A stretch of 15,450 nucleotides of DNA from an uncultured Methylococcaceae bacterium (GTDB lineage Bacteria; Pseudomonadota; Gammaproteobacteria; Methylococcales; Methylomonadaceae), in the NCBI GenBank assembly GCA_913009515.1, contig CAJVYO010000011.1, positions 1 to 15,450 of the forward strand. The letters are read 5' to 3'. The notes below the pieces were generated by a model that was not told the DNA's origin, searched no databases, and worked only from the letters and a program-made list of their open reading frames with translations. Positions 7,021-14,816 of the stretch are shown in pieces; position 1 is the first letter of the stretch, and every line of letters begins with the position of its first letter. The position numbers and the translations under genes are program-made.

Positions 7021-9201
7021 TTATTTTTCAACCGCTAATTTTTTAAGCACGAGACCGGCTAAAGGGGGTAAATTTAAACTAATGGAAGAATCGTAATTCA
7101 TCCATGCAGTATCGTCCGTTGTAATCTGAGCATTGCCCAAATTACTTCCTGCATAATAATGAGAATCTGAATTAAATATTTCCTCATATTGTCCTGATTC
7201 AGGGACACCAATACGATAAAATTCACGCGGTACAGGGGTGAAATTTAAAATAATTAATAAGGTTTCAGTTTCTGTTTGACGGGTATAACTAATCACCGAC
7301 TGTTCGACATCATGACAATCTATCCATGAAAAACCTTTGTTATCAAAATCATGTTGAAACAGGGATGGATGATTCACATAAAGATTATTTAAGTCTTTCA
7401 CTAAGGTTTGAATACCTTGATGGAAAGGATAATCTAACATGTACCAATCTAAGGCTTGATTAAAATTCCATTCAGTGCCTTGTCCGAATTCACAGCCCAT
7501 AAACAGGAGTTTTTTGCCCGGGTAAGTGAACATAAAGGTATATAACAGGCGTAGATTAGCAAAACGTTGCCACTCATCGCCGGACATTTTATTAATCATC
7601 GAGCCTTTACCATGCACCACTTCATCATGCGAGAAAGGCAGGACAAAATTTTCGGTAAACGCATACAGCATTCCAAAGGTCAGTTTGTCATGATGATGTT
7701 GACGATGAATCGCATCTTGCTGCATATAAGACAGCATGTCATGCATCCAACCCATATTCCACTTCATAGAAAATCCTAATCCGCCTGTCCAAGTAGGACG
7801 AGTGACTTGTGGCCACGAGGTGGATTCTTCAGCAATAATGGTGGTGCCTTTATGTTGTTGATGACTAATGCTATTTAATTCACGCATAAAATCAATGGCT
7901 TCTAAATTTTCGTTACCACCATATTGATTGGGTACCCAATCGCCTTCTTCTCGTGAATAATCTAAATACAGCATGGAGGCAACCGCATCAACCCGCAAAC
8001 CATCTAAATGAAATTCTTCCATCCAAAAATAAGCACTGGATAACAGAAAGTTACGGACTTCATTACGCCCATAATTATAAATTAAAGTACCCCAGTCACG
8101 GTGTTCGCCTTTACGTGGGTCTTCATGTTCGTATAAAGCACTGCCGTCAAAATTAGCCAGTCCAAAGGCATCTTTTGGAAAATGAGCAGGCACCCAATCT
8201 AGGAGTACCCCAATATTTTGTTGATGACAATAATCGATAAAATAGCGGAAATCATCAGGGGTACCATGACGGCTGGTGGGTGCAAAGTAGCCAGTGGTTT
8301 GATAGCCCCACGAAGCATCAAGTGGATGTTCGGTAATAGGCAATAATTCAATATGCGTAAAGCCCATTTTTTGGACATATTCGACTAATTGATGAGCAAG
8401 TTCGCGGTAATTTAAAAAGTTTCCTTGGGTATCTCTTTGCCAAGAGCCTAAATGTATTTCATAAATAGACATAGGCTCATGGAGCCAGTCTGATGCTTCG
8501 CGGGCATTTATCCAGTTTTTATCTTGCCAAGCATAGTGATTTTCATTGGTAACAATGGTAGCGGTTTGGGGTCTGAATTCAAATTGCTGTCCATAAGGAT
8601 CAGTTTTAATTGAAATATGCTGGCTTTCGCGATTTAAAATTTCAAATTTATAGAGACAGCCTGCGGTGACATTGGGAATAAAGAGTTCCCATATTCCACA
8701 ACCGCCTAAGCTACGCATTTGGTGGCAACGTCCATCCCAATTATTATATTCGGTGACGACACTGACGCGTCCTGCATTGGGTGCCCAAACGGTAAAAAGC
8801 ACGCCTTCAATACCATCAATGGTTTTGAGGTGACTACCTAGTTTTTGATAAATATGCCAATGGCGTCCTTCAGAGAATAAATGTTGGTCGAATTCGGGCA
8901 GTTGTGGCTCAAAGTTATAAGGGTCGTTTTGACGTTTTATTTCACCTGATTTATAAGTGATATCAACTTGATAGTGTTTCGGTAAGGTTTTATTTTGCGT
9001 GAGCGTGGCTTGAAAAAAATCAGAATGGGGCAAGCGGTGTAATTTTATACGCGGCTCAACTAAACAAATTGACTCGGCATAAGGTTGGTATAACGTAATC
9101 AGTGTTTTATTTTTTGCACGGTGTGCACCTAAAACTTCAAAGGGATTATAGTGGCGTGCTTCAGCAATTTTACGAAAATCATCATTTAATTTTTGGTTCA
9201 T
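7021..9201 (-). CDS. glgB: 1,4-alpha-glucan branching enzyme GlgB (GH13)
   Basis: Cuts alpha-1,4 chains of the growing glucan and reattaches them as alpha-1,6 branches. The 726 residues correspond almost codon for codon to the E. coli enzyme. An N-terminal region with HYNPFEVLGAH (17-27) is followed by a CBM48 domain (about 125-225, containing FTVWAPNAGRVSV). The GH13 barrel has DWVPAHFP (335-342), GLRVDAVASMLY with nucleophile Asp405, IIAEEST with acid/base Glu458, and SHDEVVHGK with Asp526. A C-terminal beta domain closes the protein. It is the first gene of the minus-strand glgBA unit and diverges from glgC across a 225-bp regulatory region. The ribosome site is weak (GGGTAAG about 10 bases upstream). 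Nothing suggests damage. Confidence 0.97.
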   Translation of the reverse strand: MNQKLNDDFRKIAEARHYNPFEVLGAHRAKNKTLITLYQPYAESICLVEPRIKLHRLPHSDFFQATLTQNKTLPKHYQVDITYKSGEIKRQNDPYNFEPQLPEFDQHLFSEGRHWHIYQKLGSHLKTIDGIEGVLFTVWAPNAGRVSVVTEYNNWDGRCHQMRSLGGCGIWELFIPNVTAGCLYKFEILNRESQHISIKTDPYGQQFEFRPQTATIVTNENHYAWQDKNWINAREASDWLHEPMSIYEIHLGSWQRDTQGNFLNYRELAHQLVEYVQKMGFTHIELLPITEHPLDASWGYQTTGYFAPTSRHGTPDDFRYFIDYCHQQNIGVLLDWVPAHFPKDAFGLANFDGSALYEHEDPRKGEHRDWGTLIYNYGRNEVRNFLLSSAYFWMEEFHLDGLRVDAVASMLYLDYSREEGDWVPNQYGGNENLEAIDFMRELNSISHQQHKGTTIIAEESTSWPQVTRPTWTGGLGFSMKWNMGWMHDMLSYMQQDAIHRQHHHDKLTFGMLYAFTENFVLPFSHDEVVHGKGSMINKMSGDEWQRFANLRLLYTFMFTYPGKKLLFMGCEFGQGTEWNFNQALDWYMLDYPFHQGIQTLVKDLNNLYVNHPSLFQHDFDNKGFSWIDCHDVEQSVISYTRQTETETLLIILNFTPVPREFYRIGVPESGQYEEIFNSDSHYYAGSNLGNAQITTDDTAWMNYDSSISLNLPPLAGLVLKKLAVEK

Positions 9202-9243
9202 AATATTATGGCTTACCCTAGATGTAGTATTTAATATTTAAAA

Positions 9244-9271
9244 AATTTAGGTGTGAGTTACCTTAAGTCAA
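9244..9271 (-). promoter_or_regulatory. Putative sigma-70 promoter of glgBA
   Basis: The minus strand reads TTGACT (-35, 5 of 6; plus positions 9266-9271), 16 bases, then TAAATT (-10, 4 of 6; 9244-9249). The leader to the glgB ATG would be about 35-40 bases. The spacer holds an imperfect inverted repeat (TTAGGT ... ACCTTAA on plus), which would be well placed as an operator. Confidence 0.45.
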
Positions 9272-9322
9272 AGTGTTAGTTTTTATTCATGGTTTTCTTA
9301 CTGATTACGTTAGGTTTATGGT

Positions 9323-9328
9323 TATAAT
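9323..9328 (+). promoter_or_regulatory. Putative -10 box of the glgC operon
   Basis: A perfect TATAAT pointing at glgC, about 98 bases before its ATG. The -35 is weak: the nearest candidate, TTACTG at 9298-9303, has a 19-base spacer. An activator or another sigma factor may therefore be needed. Confidence 0.45.
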
Positions 9329-9329
9329 A

Positions 9330-9353
9330 GCATGCCTTCTAAAGGCCAAATGC
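9330..9353 (+). repeat. Hairpin at the start of the glgC leader
   Basis: GCAT-GCCTT-CTA-AAGGC-CAA-ATGC: a perfect 5-bp stem (GCCTT/AAGGC, 3-base loop) extended by GCAT/ATGC across a 3-base bulge. It begins within a few bases of the transcription start predicted from the -10 at 9323. It could be an mRNA 5' stabilising structure or a DNA-level operator. Just downstream, TGGTA (9361-9365) can pair either with ACCA (9368-9371) or with TACCA (9376-9380). Confidence 0.4.
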
Positions 9354-9426
9354 TAAAATATGGTAAAACCAATAGTACCAAATTAAAGACGAATTGTAAT
9401 AATCTATTTAATAAAAAGGTGTATCT

Positions 9427-10704
9427 ATGTCAAATCCAAACACACAAAATCATGATCGATTTGTGAGTCATTTAACACGTAATGCAGTTGCTTTAATTTT
9501 GGCGGGGGGGAGAGGGTCACGATTAAAGAATATGACGGATTGGCGTGCAAAGCCAGCAGTGCCTTTCGGGGGCAAATTTAGAATTATTGATTTTCCGCTA
9601 TCTAATTGTATTAATTCAGGTATTCGAAAGATTGGCGTGTTAACGCAATATAAATCAGATTCATTAAATCGACATATTCAACAAGGATGGGGATTTTTAA
9701 AAGGTGAATTTGGTGAATATGTTGATTTATTACCGGCTCAACAACGCCATGATGAAGATTCTTGGTATCTTGGCACGGCCGATGCAATTTATCAAAATAT
9801 AGATATATTACGCAGCCGTAACCCTGAGCATATTATTATTTTAGCCGGTGATCATATTTATAAAATGGATTATGGTGCTATGTTGGCGGATCATGTTAGT
9901 CAAGGTGCAGATTTAACCATCGGCTGTTTAGAGGTCTCCTTAGAAGAAGCTAAAGCCTTTGGGGTCATGCATGTTGATGAAAATAGACGTGTTAAAGATT
10001 TTGTTGAAAAGCCTGAAAATCCACCACACATGCCAGACAGAGAAGATACTGCTTTAGCATCAATGGGTATTTATGTTTTTAATACCGAATTTTTGTTTGA
10101 GCAGTTAGTTAAAGATGGCGATAACCCTGATTCAACCCATGATTTTGGACATGATATTATTCCATCGGTTATTGATGACTATAATATTAATGCGTACCCA
10201 TTTTTAAATTTACAGGGTGAACAGAGTTATTGGCGTGATGTGGGTACAATTGATGCGTATTGGTCAGCTAATATGGAATTGATTGGCGTGAAGCCTAATT
10301 TAAATTTATACGATCAAACATGGCCAATTTGGACGCATCAGATTCAAACGCCACCTGCGAAATTTGTGTTTGATGATGATGATAGACGTGGTCAAGCAAT
10401 AGATTCAATGGTATCTGGGGGCTGTGTTATCTCCGGTGCAACAGTGCGTCATTCATTATTATTTTCGGGGGTTAGAATTAATTCTTATAGTGTGATTGAA
10501 GATTCTTTAATTTTACCTGAGGTTAATATTGGTCGTCATTGCCGTATTAAAAAAGCGATTATAGAAAAAGGCTGTCAAGTGCCTGAAGGTACGATTATCG
10601 GTGAAAATAAAGCCGATGATGAAGAAAGATTTCATGTCAGCCCTGAAGGGGTTGTCCTTGTTACTCCCGATATGTTAGGTGAAAAAAGACATTATGTCAG
10701 ATAA
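9427..10704 (+). CDS. glgC: Glucose-1-phosphate adenylyltransferase GlgC
   Basis: Makes ADP-glucose from ATP and glucose-1-phosphate, the committed and regulated step of glycogen synthesis. 425 residues. The nucleotide-binding loop LAGGRGSRL is at 25-33; RAKPAVPFGGKFRIIDF (40-56) contains Lys42, equivalent to the E. coli fructose-1,6-bisphosphate-binding lysine; Tyr114 lies in SWYLGTADA; Asp142 in AGDHIYKMD is the catalytic aspartate; and Lys195 in FVEKP is the glucose-1-phosphate-binding lysine. A C-terminal left-handed beta-helix begins near 325. The positions agree closely with the E. coli enzyme, so allosteric control by a glycolytic sugar phosphate is likely but not shown. The ribosome site is AAGGTG at 9416-9421. 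It is the first gene of the plus-strand operon, and its last 11 bases overlap the GH57 gene. A run of seven Gs encodes part of the nucleotide loop. Confidence 0.97.
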   Translation: MSNPNTQNHDRFVSHLTRNAVALILAGGRGSRLKNMTDWRAKPAVPFGGKFRIIDFPLSNCINSGIRKIGVLTQYKSDSLNRHIQQGWGFLKGEFGEYVDLLPAQQRHDEDSWYLGTADAIYQNIDILRSRNPEHIIILAGDHIYKMDYGAMLADHVSQGADLTIGCLEVSLEEAKAFGVMHVDENRRVKDFVEKPENPPHMPDREDTALASMGIYVFNTEFLFEQLVKDGDNPDSTHDFGHDIIPSVIDDYNINAYPFLNLQGEQSYWRDVGTIDAYWSANMELIGVKPNLNLYDQTWPIWTHQIQTPPAKFVFDDDDRRGQAIDSMVSGGCVISGATVRHSLLFSGVRINSYSVIEDSLILPEVNIGRHCRIKKAIIEKGCQVPEGTIIGENKADDEERFHVSPEGVVLVTPDMLGEKRHYVR

Positions 10705-12382
10705 GAAAATAAAATTAGTCCTATGCTGGCATATGCATCAGCCAGAATACCGTGATTTACAAACAGGGCTATTTAAACTGCCTTGGACGTATTTACACGT
10801 TATTAAAGACTATATTGATATGGTTGCGCATTTAGAAGCAGTACCGAATGCCAAAGCGGTGGTCAATTTTGCCCCCATTTTATTGGAACAAATAGAAGAT
10901 TACACGCAACAAGTTAAAAGTTTTCAGAATGATCAATTTTCAATGAAAGATCCGTTATTGGCTGCTTTATCTGAGGTGGCATTGCCTGCGGATTTAAAAG
11001 TGCGTCATGAATTGATTTTAAATTGTATGAAAGCGAATAGGGAGCGACAAATTGATCGTTATCCTGCCTTTAAGCAATTAGTTGAAATGGCTGAATGGAT
11101 GCAGGAACATAACCATTCAATGAGTTATTTAAATGCTCAGTTTATGGCTGATTTTTTAGTGTGGTATCACTTATCATGGATGGGTGAAACGGTTAAATTA
11201 GAAGATAAGCGTATACAGCGGTTGATTGCTAAGGAACGAAACTATACCTTACATGACCGCTTGGCATTAGTGGATGTGATTGGTGAATTATTAACATCAG
11301 TCTTAACGCGTTATAAAAAATTAGCTCATCAAGGGCAGATTGAATTATCGGTTACACCGTATGCACATCCGATTATGCCATTGATGTTGGATTTAAAATC
11401 AACGCATGATGCGATGCCTGATGCAGCGTTGCCTGAATTAGATGTATATCCGGGCGGTGAAGAAAGAGTACGTTGGCATTTAAAAGAAGGCGTTGACACG
11501 TTTCATCGTTTCTTTGGTTTTAAACCGCAAGGTTGTTGGCCGTCTGAAGGGGCATTGAGTGATGCGACATTAAAAATATTAGGTGAAGCAGATTTTAAAT
11601 GGACAGCAACAGGCGGTGGCGTATTGCATAATAGTTTAAATGCACTGCCTGAAGAGCAAAGACCATCGAGCATTCATCATCCTTTTGAAGTAGCTAATAC
11701 CAATATTCCGTGTTTTTTTAGAGATGATGGCTTATCCGATTTAATTGGTTTTAAATATTCTAAATGGCATGCTGATGATGCGGTGGGTGATTTAATTAAT
11801 CATATTGCAAGTATGGCAGAGCATGAGCCAGAAAATAGTGTGGTGTCGATTATTATGGACGGTGAAAATGCTTGGGAATATTTTCCTGAAAATGGTTACC
11901 ATTTTTTACGCGGTTTATATGAGCGATTAGCCGATCATCCGACCATTGAATTAACGACTTTTTCTGAATGTTTAGATGCTAAAGTGACGGTCAAACCATT
12001 ACCTAAATTAACCGCAGGAAGCTGGGTTTACGGGTCTTTTTCAACATGGATTGGCTCGGTTGATAAAAATCGAGGCTGGGATATGTTGGGGGATGTTAAA
12101 TGGATTTTTGATAAGGTAAAAGCATCAGGTCGTTTGTCAGTTGAACAAATTGAAGAAGCTGAAATGCAATTAGCGGTTTGTGAAGGGTCTGATTGGTTTT
12201 GGTGGTTTGGTGATTATAATCCAAGTGGTGCGGTAAGTGATTTTGAGCAGCAATTTAGATTAAATTTAACTAATTTATACTATAAATTAGGTGAGCAACC
12301 CCCTGAATATTTAAAAAGTTCGTTTACTCAAGGCTCAGGTGAGCCTGCTTCGGGTGGTACGATGCGTAAAGTAACTGATTAA
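10694..12382 (+). CDS. Glycoside hydrolase family 57 alpha-glucan enzyme
   Basis: A cytoplasmic (no signal peptide) GH57 protein of 562 residues, probably acting on the alpha-1,4-glucan made by the neighbouring genes. GH57 landmarks are WHMHQPEYRD at 12-21 (conserved region 1), GCWPSEGALS at 280-289 with Glu285 as the likely nucleophile, and IMDGENAWE at 387-395 with Asp389 as the likely acid/base. A C-terminal region with SDWFWWFGDYNPS (about 499-511) is typical of larger GH57 amylases. The exact activity (alpha-amylase, amylopullulanase-like or glucanotransferase) cannot be decided from sequence alone; my impression favours the amylase/amylopullulanase-like group. The ATG at 10694 overlaps the glgC stop by 11 bases, in a different frame, with GGTGA upstream. 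A GTG at 10679 is possible but has no ribosome site. malQ follows after 22 bases. Confidence 0.9.
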   Translation: MSDKKIKLVLCWHMHQPEYRDLQTGLFKLPWTYLHVIKDYIDMVAHLEAVPNAKAVVNFAPILLEQIEDYTQQVKSFQNDQFSMKDPLLAALSEVALPADLKVRHELILNCMKANRERQIDRYPAFKQLVEMAEWMQEHNHSMSYLNAQFMADFLVWYHLSWMGETVKLEDKRIQRLIAKERNYTLHDRLALVDVIGELLTSVLTRYKKLAHQGQIELSVTPYAHPIMPLMLDLKSTHDAMPDAALPELDVYPGGEERVRWHLKEGVDTFHRFFGFKPQGCWPSEGALSDATLKILGEADFKWTATGGGVLHNSLNALPEEQRPSSIHHPFEVANTNIPCFFRDDGLSDLIGFKYSKWHADDAVGDLINHIASMAEHEPENSVVSIIMDGENAWEYFPENGYHFLRGLYERLADHPTIELTTFSECLDAKVTVKPLPKLTAGSWVYGSFSTWIGSVDKNRGWDMLGDVKWIFDKVKASGRLSVEQIEEAEMQLAVCEGSDWFWWFGDYNPSGAVSDFEQQFRLNLTNLYYKLGEQPPEYLKSSFTQGSGEPASGGTMRKVTD

Positions 12383-12404
12383 TAGCGGTAAAAAAGGATT
12401 AATA

Positions 12405-13877
12405 ATGGATGATTTATTGGCAGAACGTCGTGCAGGTGTGTTATTGCATATTACGTCATTACCAAATGAAAATGGACAAGGTGATTTAGGTAAGGAGGCT
12501 TATAATTTTGTAAATTTTTTACGTGATACAGGCATTAAGGTTTGGCAAACACTGCCTTTAGGCGTACCTCATAGTGATGGTTCGCCTTATCAGTGTTTAT
12601 CTGCTCATGCAGGTAATCCACAATTTATTAATCTGGATTTATTGCAAGAGCAGGGATGGCTGACTGAGGATATTTTTTGTACGCAATGTGAAAATGGCAG
12701 TTGTTATCGAAAAACGTGTTTATTGGCTAAAGCATTAGAGAATTTTAATAGTTTAGCGACAGTTAAAGATAAAAAAGAATTTAGTGACTTTTGTCATGAT
12801 AAAGCGGAATGGCTCGATGATTATGCTTTATTTATATCATTGCGTCATGAATTTGAAAGTCGATGCTGGAATCAATGGCCAAAGCATTTTAAAGAGCGTG
12901 ATGCTAAAGCACTGAAAGAAGCGACAAGACGTTTAAGCAATGAAATACAGGTTATCAAATTTGAGCAATTTATTTTTCATCAGCAATGGATGGCTTTAAA
13001 AGTTTATGCTAATGAGAATGATGTTTTATTATTTGGTGATATTCCTATTTTTGTCTCTTATGACAGTGTTGATGTTTGGGTAAATCGTAAAGTATTCAAA
13101 TTAGATAAATCAGGTGAAATGTCAGTTGTTGCTGGTGTGCCACCTGATTATTTTTCTGAAACCGGTCAGCGTTGGGGTAATCCACATTATAATTGGGATT
13201 TTTTGAAAAAATCTAAATTTAAATGGTGGAAGCAGCGCTTAAAAAGTCAGTTAGACATGTTTGATATTTTACGCATTGACCATTTTCGAGGTTTTGAAGC
13301 GGCGTGGGAGATTCCTGCAGACGAAGAGACGGCGATTAATGGTAAATGGGTCAAAGCACCGGGAAAATTGCTTTTACAGACATTGGAAAAAGAATTTGGG
13401 CGGATTCCGCTTATCGCTGAAGATTTAGGTGAAATCACCCCTGAAGTTGATAAGCTAAGAACAGAGTTTAAATTACCAGGGATGAAAATATTACATTTTG
13501 CCTTTGGTGATAGTGCTGAGAATCCATATTTACCGCATAATTATGAGCCAAATACCGTTGTGTATACTGGGACGCATGATAATGATACGACCTTAGGTTG
13601 GTTTAACAGCTTAAGTGATGATGAAAAACATCGGGTCTATGAATATTTAGGTGGTTCACATATTGCGATGCCACAGTTGTTGATAGGTGTTGCTTTGGCA
13701 TCAGTTGCTAATTTAGCGATTGTACCGATGCAGGATATTTTAAATTTAGGCAGTGATGATAGAATGAACGTGCCGGGAACAGTTGAAGGCAATTGGCAAT
13801 GGCAATTTGAATGGCATCAATTAACCGATCCTGTTGCTATAAAGCTATCTAATGTGATTAAACTTTTTGGGCGATAA
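12405..13877 (+). CDS. malQ: 4-alpha-glucanotransferase (amylomaltase, GH77)
   Basis: Transfers alpha-1,4-glucan segments between chains, releasing glucose, and so recycles maltodextrins from glycogen turnover. 490 residues, the length of short bacterial amylomaltases. Motifs are GVLLHITSLP (11-20), LPLGVPHSDGSPYQCLSAHAGNP (50-72), LRIDHFRGFEAAWEIP (289-304) with nucleophile Asp292, PLIAEDLG (335-342) with acid/base Glu339, and TGTHDNDTTLGWF (388-400) with Asp392. Unusual is a cluster of four cysteines, C92-x2-C95-x4-C100-x4-C105, in a region that is normally a variable loop. The ribosome site AAGGA (12394-12398) is six bases before the ATG. The gene lies 22 bases after the GH57 gene and 3 bases before cysM, in one probable operon. 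Confidence 0.95.
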   Translation: MDDLLAERRAGVLLHITSLPNENGQGDLGKEAYNFVNFLRDTGIKVWQTLPLGVPHSDGSPYQCLSAHAGNPQFINLDLLQEQGWLTEDIFCTQCENGSCYRKTCLLAKALENFNSLATVKDKKEFSDFCHDKAEWLDDYALFISLRHEFESRCWNQWPKHFKERDAKALKEATRRLSNEIQVIKFEQFIFHQQWMALKVYANENDVLLFGDIPIFVSYDSVDVWVNRKVFKLDKSGEMSVVAGVPPDYFSETGQRWGNPHYNWDFLKKSKFKWWKQRLKSQLDMFDILRIDHFRGFEAAWEIPADEETAINGKWVKAPGKLLLQTLEKEFGRIPLIAEDLGEITPEVDKLRTEFKLPGMKILHFAFGDSAENPYLPHNYEPNTVVYTGTHDNDTTLGWFNSLSDDEKHRVYEYLGGSHIAMPQLLIGVALASVANLAIVPMQDILNLGSDDRMNVPGTVEGNWQWQFEWHQLTDPVAIKLSNVIKLFGR

Positions 13878-13880
13878 AAA

Positions 13881-14771
13881 ATGAATTATTTAACCATTGA
13901 TAATTTTGTAGGCAATACGCCTTTAGTTAAATTACAGCGTTTAGTAAAGAATAAAAGTAATACGGTGCTGGTTAAATTAGAAGGGAATAATCCTGCTGGC
14001 TCAGTGAAAGATAGACCGGCACTAAGTATGATTAAAAAAGCTGAAGAGCGTGGTGACATTAAGGCGGGTGATTGTTTAATTGAAGCGACTAGCGGTAATA
14101 CGGGCATTGCCTTAGCAATGGTTGCTGCAATGAAAGGTTATCGTTTAACCTTGATTATGCCCGATAATATGAGTGAAGAACGTCGTACTTCAATGAAAGC
14201 CTATGGCGCGGAGATTATTTTAACGCCTGCAGAGCAAAGCATGGAAGGGGCGATTGATTTGGCACGACAATTAGAAGCAGACGGCAAAGGACGTATTTTA
14301 GATCAATTTTCTAATGCCGATAATCCATTGGCACATTATGAAGGCACAGGGCCTGAAATTTGGCGTGATACTGAGGGTGAAATCACACATTTTGTCAGTG
14401 CAATGGGTACAACTGGCACAATTATGGGGACTTCACGGTATTTAAAAGAGCAAAATCAAGCGATTGAAATTGTCGGCGTACAACCTGAGGATGGTGCGAA
14501 AATTCCAGGTATTAGACGTTGGCCAGAAGCCTATTTGCCTAAAATATATCAAGCTACGCGTGTTGATCGTATTATGGATATGGATCAGCCTACGGCGGAA
14601 CAAACCATGCGTAATTTAGCAACACAAGAAGGTATTTTCGGTGGCGTTTCATCAGGCGGAGCAGTTGCCGCCGCTTTGCGTTTATCCGAACAAGTTAATA
14701 ATGCAGTGATTGTGGCCATTATTTGTGACAGAGGTGATCGTTATTTATCCACGGGTGTTTTTTCAGCTTAA
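13881..14771 (+). CDS. cysM: Cysteine synthase B (CysM type)
   Basis: PLP enzyme that makes cysteine (or S-sulfocysteine from thiosulfate) from O-acetylserine. 296 residues. PLP lysine Lys43 lies in NPAGSVKDRPA; SGNTG at 71-75 is the substrate loop; GTTGT at 176-180 binds the PLP phosphate; and IFGGVSSGGA sits near 252-261. The shorter length, IPGIRRWPEAYLP (from about 208) and ICDRGDRYLSTGVF at the C terminus match CysM rather than CysK. It starts 3 bases after the malQ stop with only a weak ribosome site, so it is probably co-expressed with the glycogen genes although the pathways are not directly linked. No terminator is visible after it. Confidence 0.93.
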   Translation: MNYLTIDNFVGNTPLVKLQRLVKNKSNTVLVKLEGNNPAGSVKDRPALSMIKKAEERGDIKAGDCLIEATSGNTGIALAMVAAMKGYRLTLIMPDNMSEERRTSMKAYGAEIILTPAEQSMEGAIDLARQLEADGKGRILDQFSNADNPLAHYEGTGPEIWRDTEGEITHFVSAMGTTGTIMGTSRYLKEQNQAIEIVGVQPEDGAKIPGIRRWPEAYLPKIYQATRVDRIMDMDQPTAEQTMRNLATQEGIFGGVSSGGAVAAALRLSEQVNNAVIVAIICDRGDRYLSTGVFSA

Positions 14772-14816
14772 GACACTTATTTTTAATTTTTATTTATTAT
14801 AGTTTCTCATTATTAT

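Larger units (their letters stand above)
9202..9426. promoter_or_regulatory. Divergent regulatory region between glgBA and glgC-GH57-malQ
   Basis: 225 bp that must hold the start signals of both arms of the glycogen locus. It contains a candidate minus-strand promoter overlapping an imperfect inverted repeat (9249-9266), a consensus -10 for glgC, a leader hairpin, and the glgC ribosome site AAGGTG (9416-9421, six bases before the ATG). No coding frame is apparent. Confidence 0.7.

Noticed and set aside
6000..8156. Plus-strand open frames opposite glgA and glgB
   Set aside because: Antisense shadows of highly conserved enzymes; their His- and Leu-rich composition follows from the opposite strand's codons.
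10679..10693. GTG start for the GH57 gene
   Set aside because: No ribosome site precedes it; the ATG at 10694 has GGTGA upstream and leaves the GH57 fold intact. It cannot be fully excluded.
13247..14107. Minus-strand open frames inside malQ and cysM
   Set aside because: Antisense shadows; the sense frames carry all catalytic motifs without interruption.
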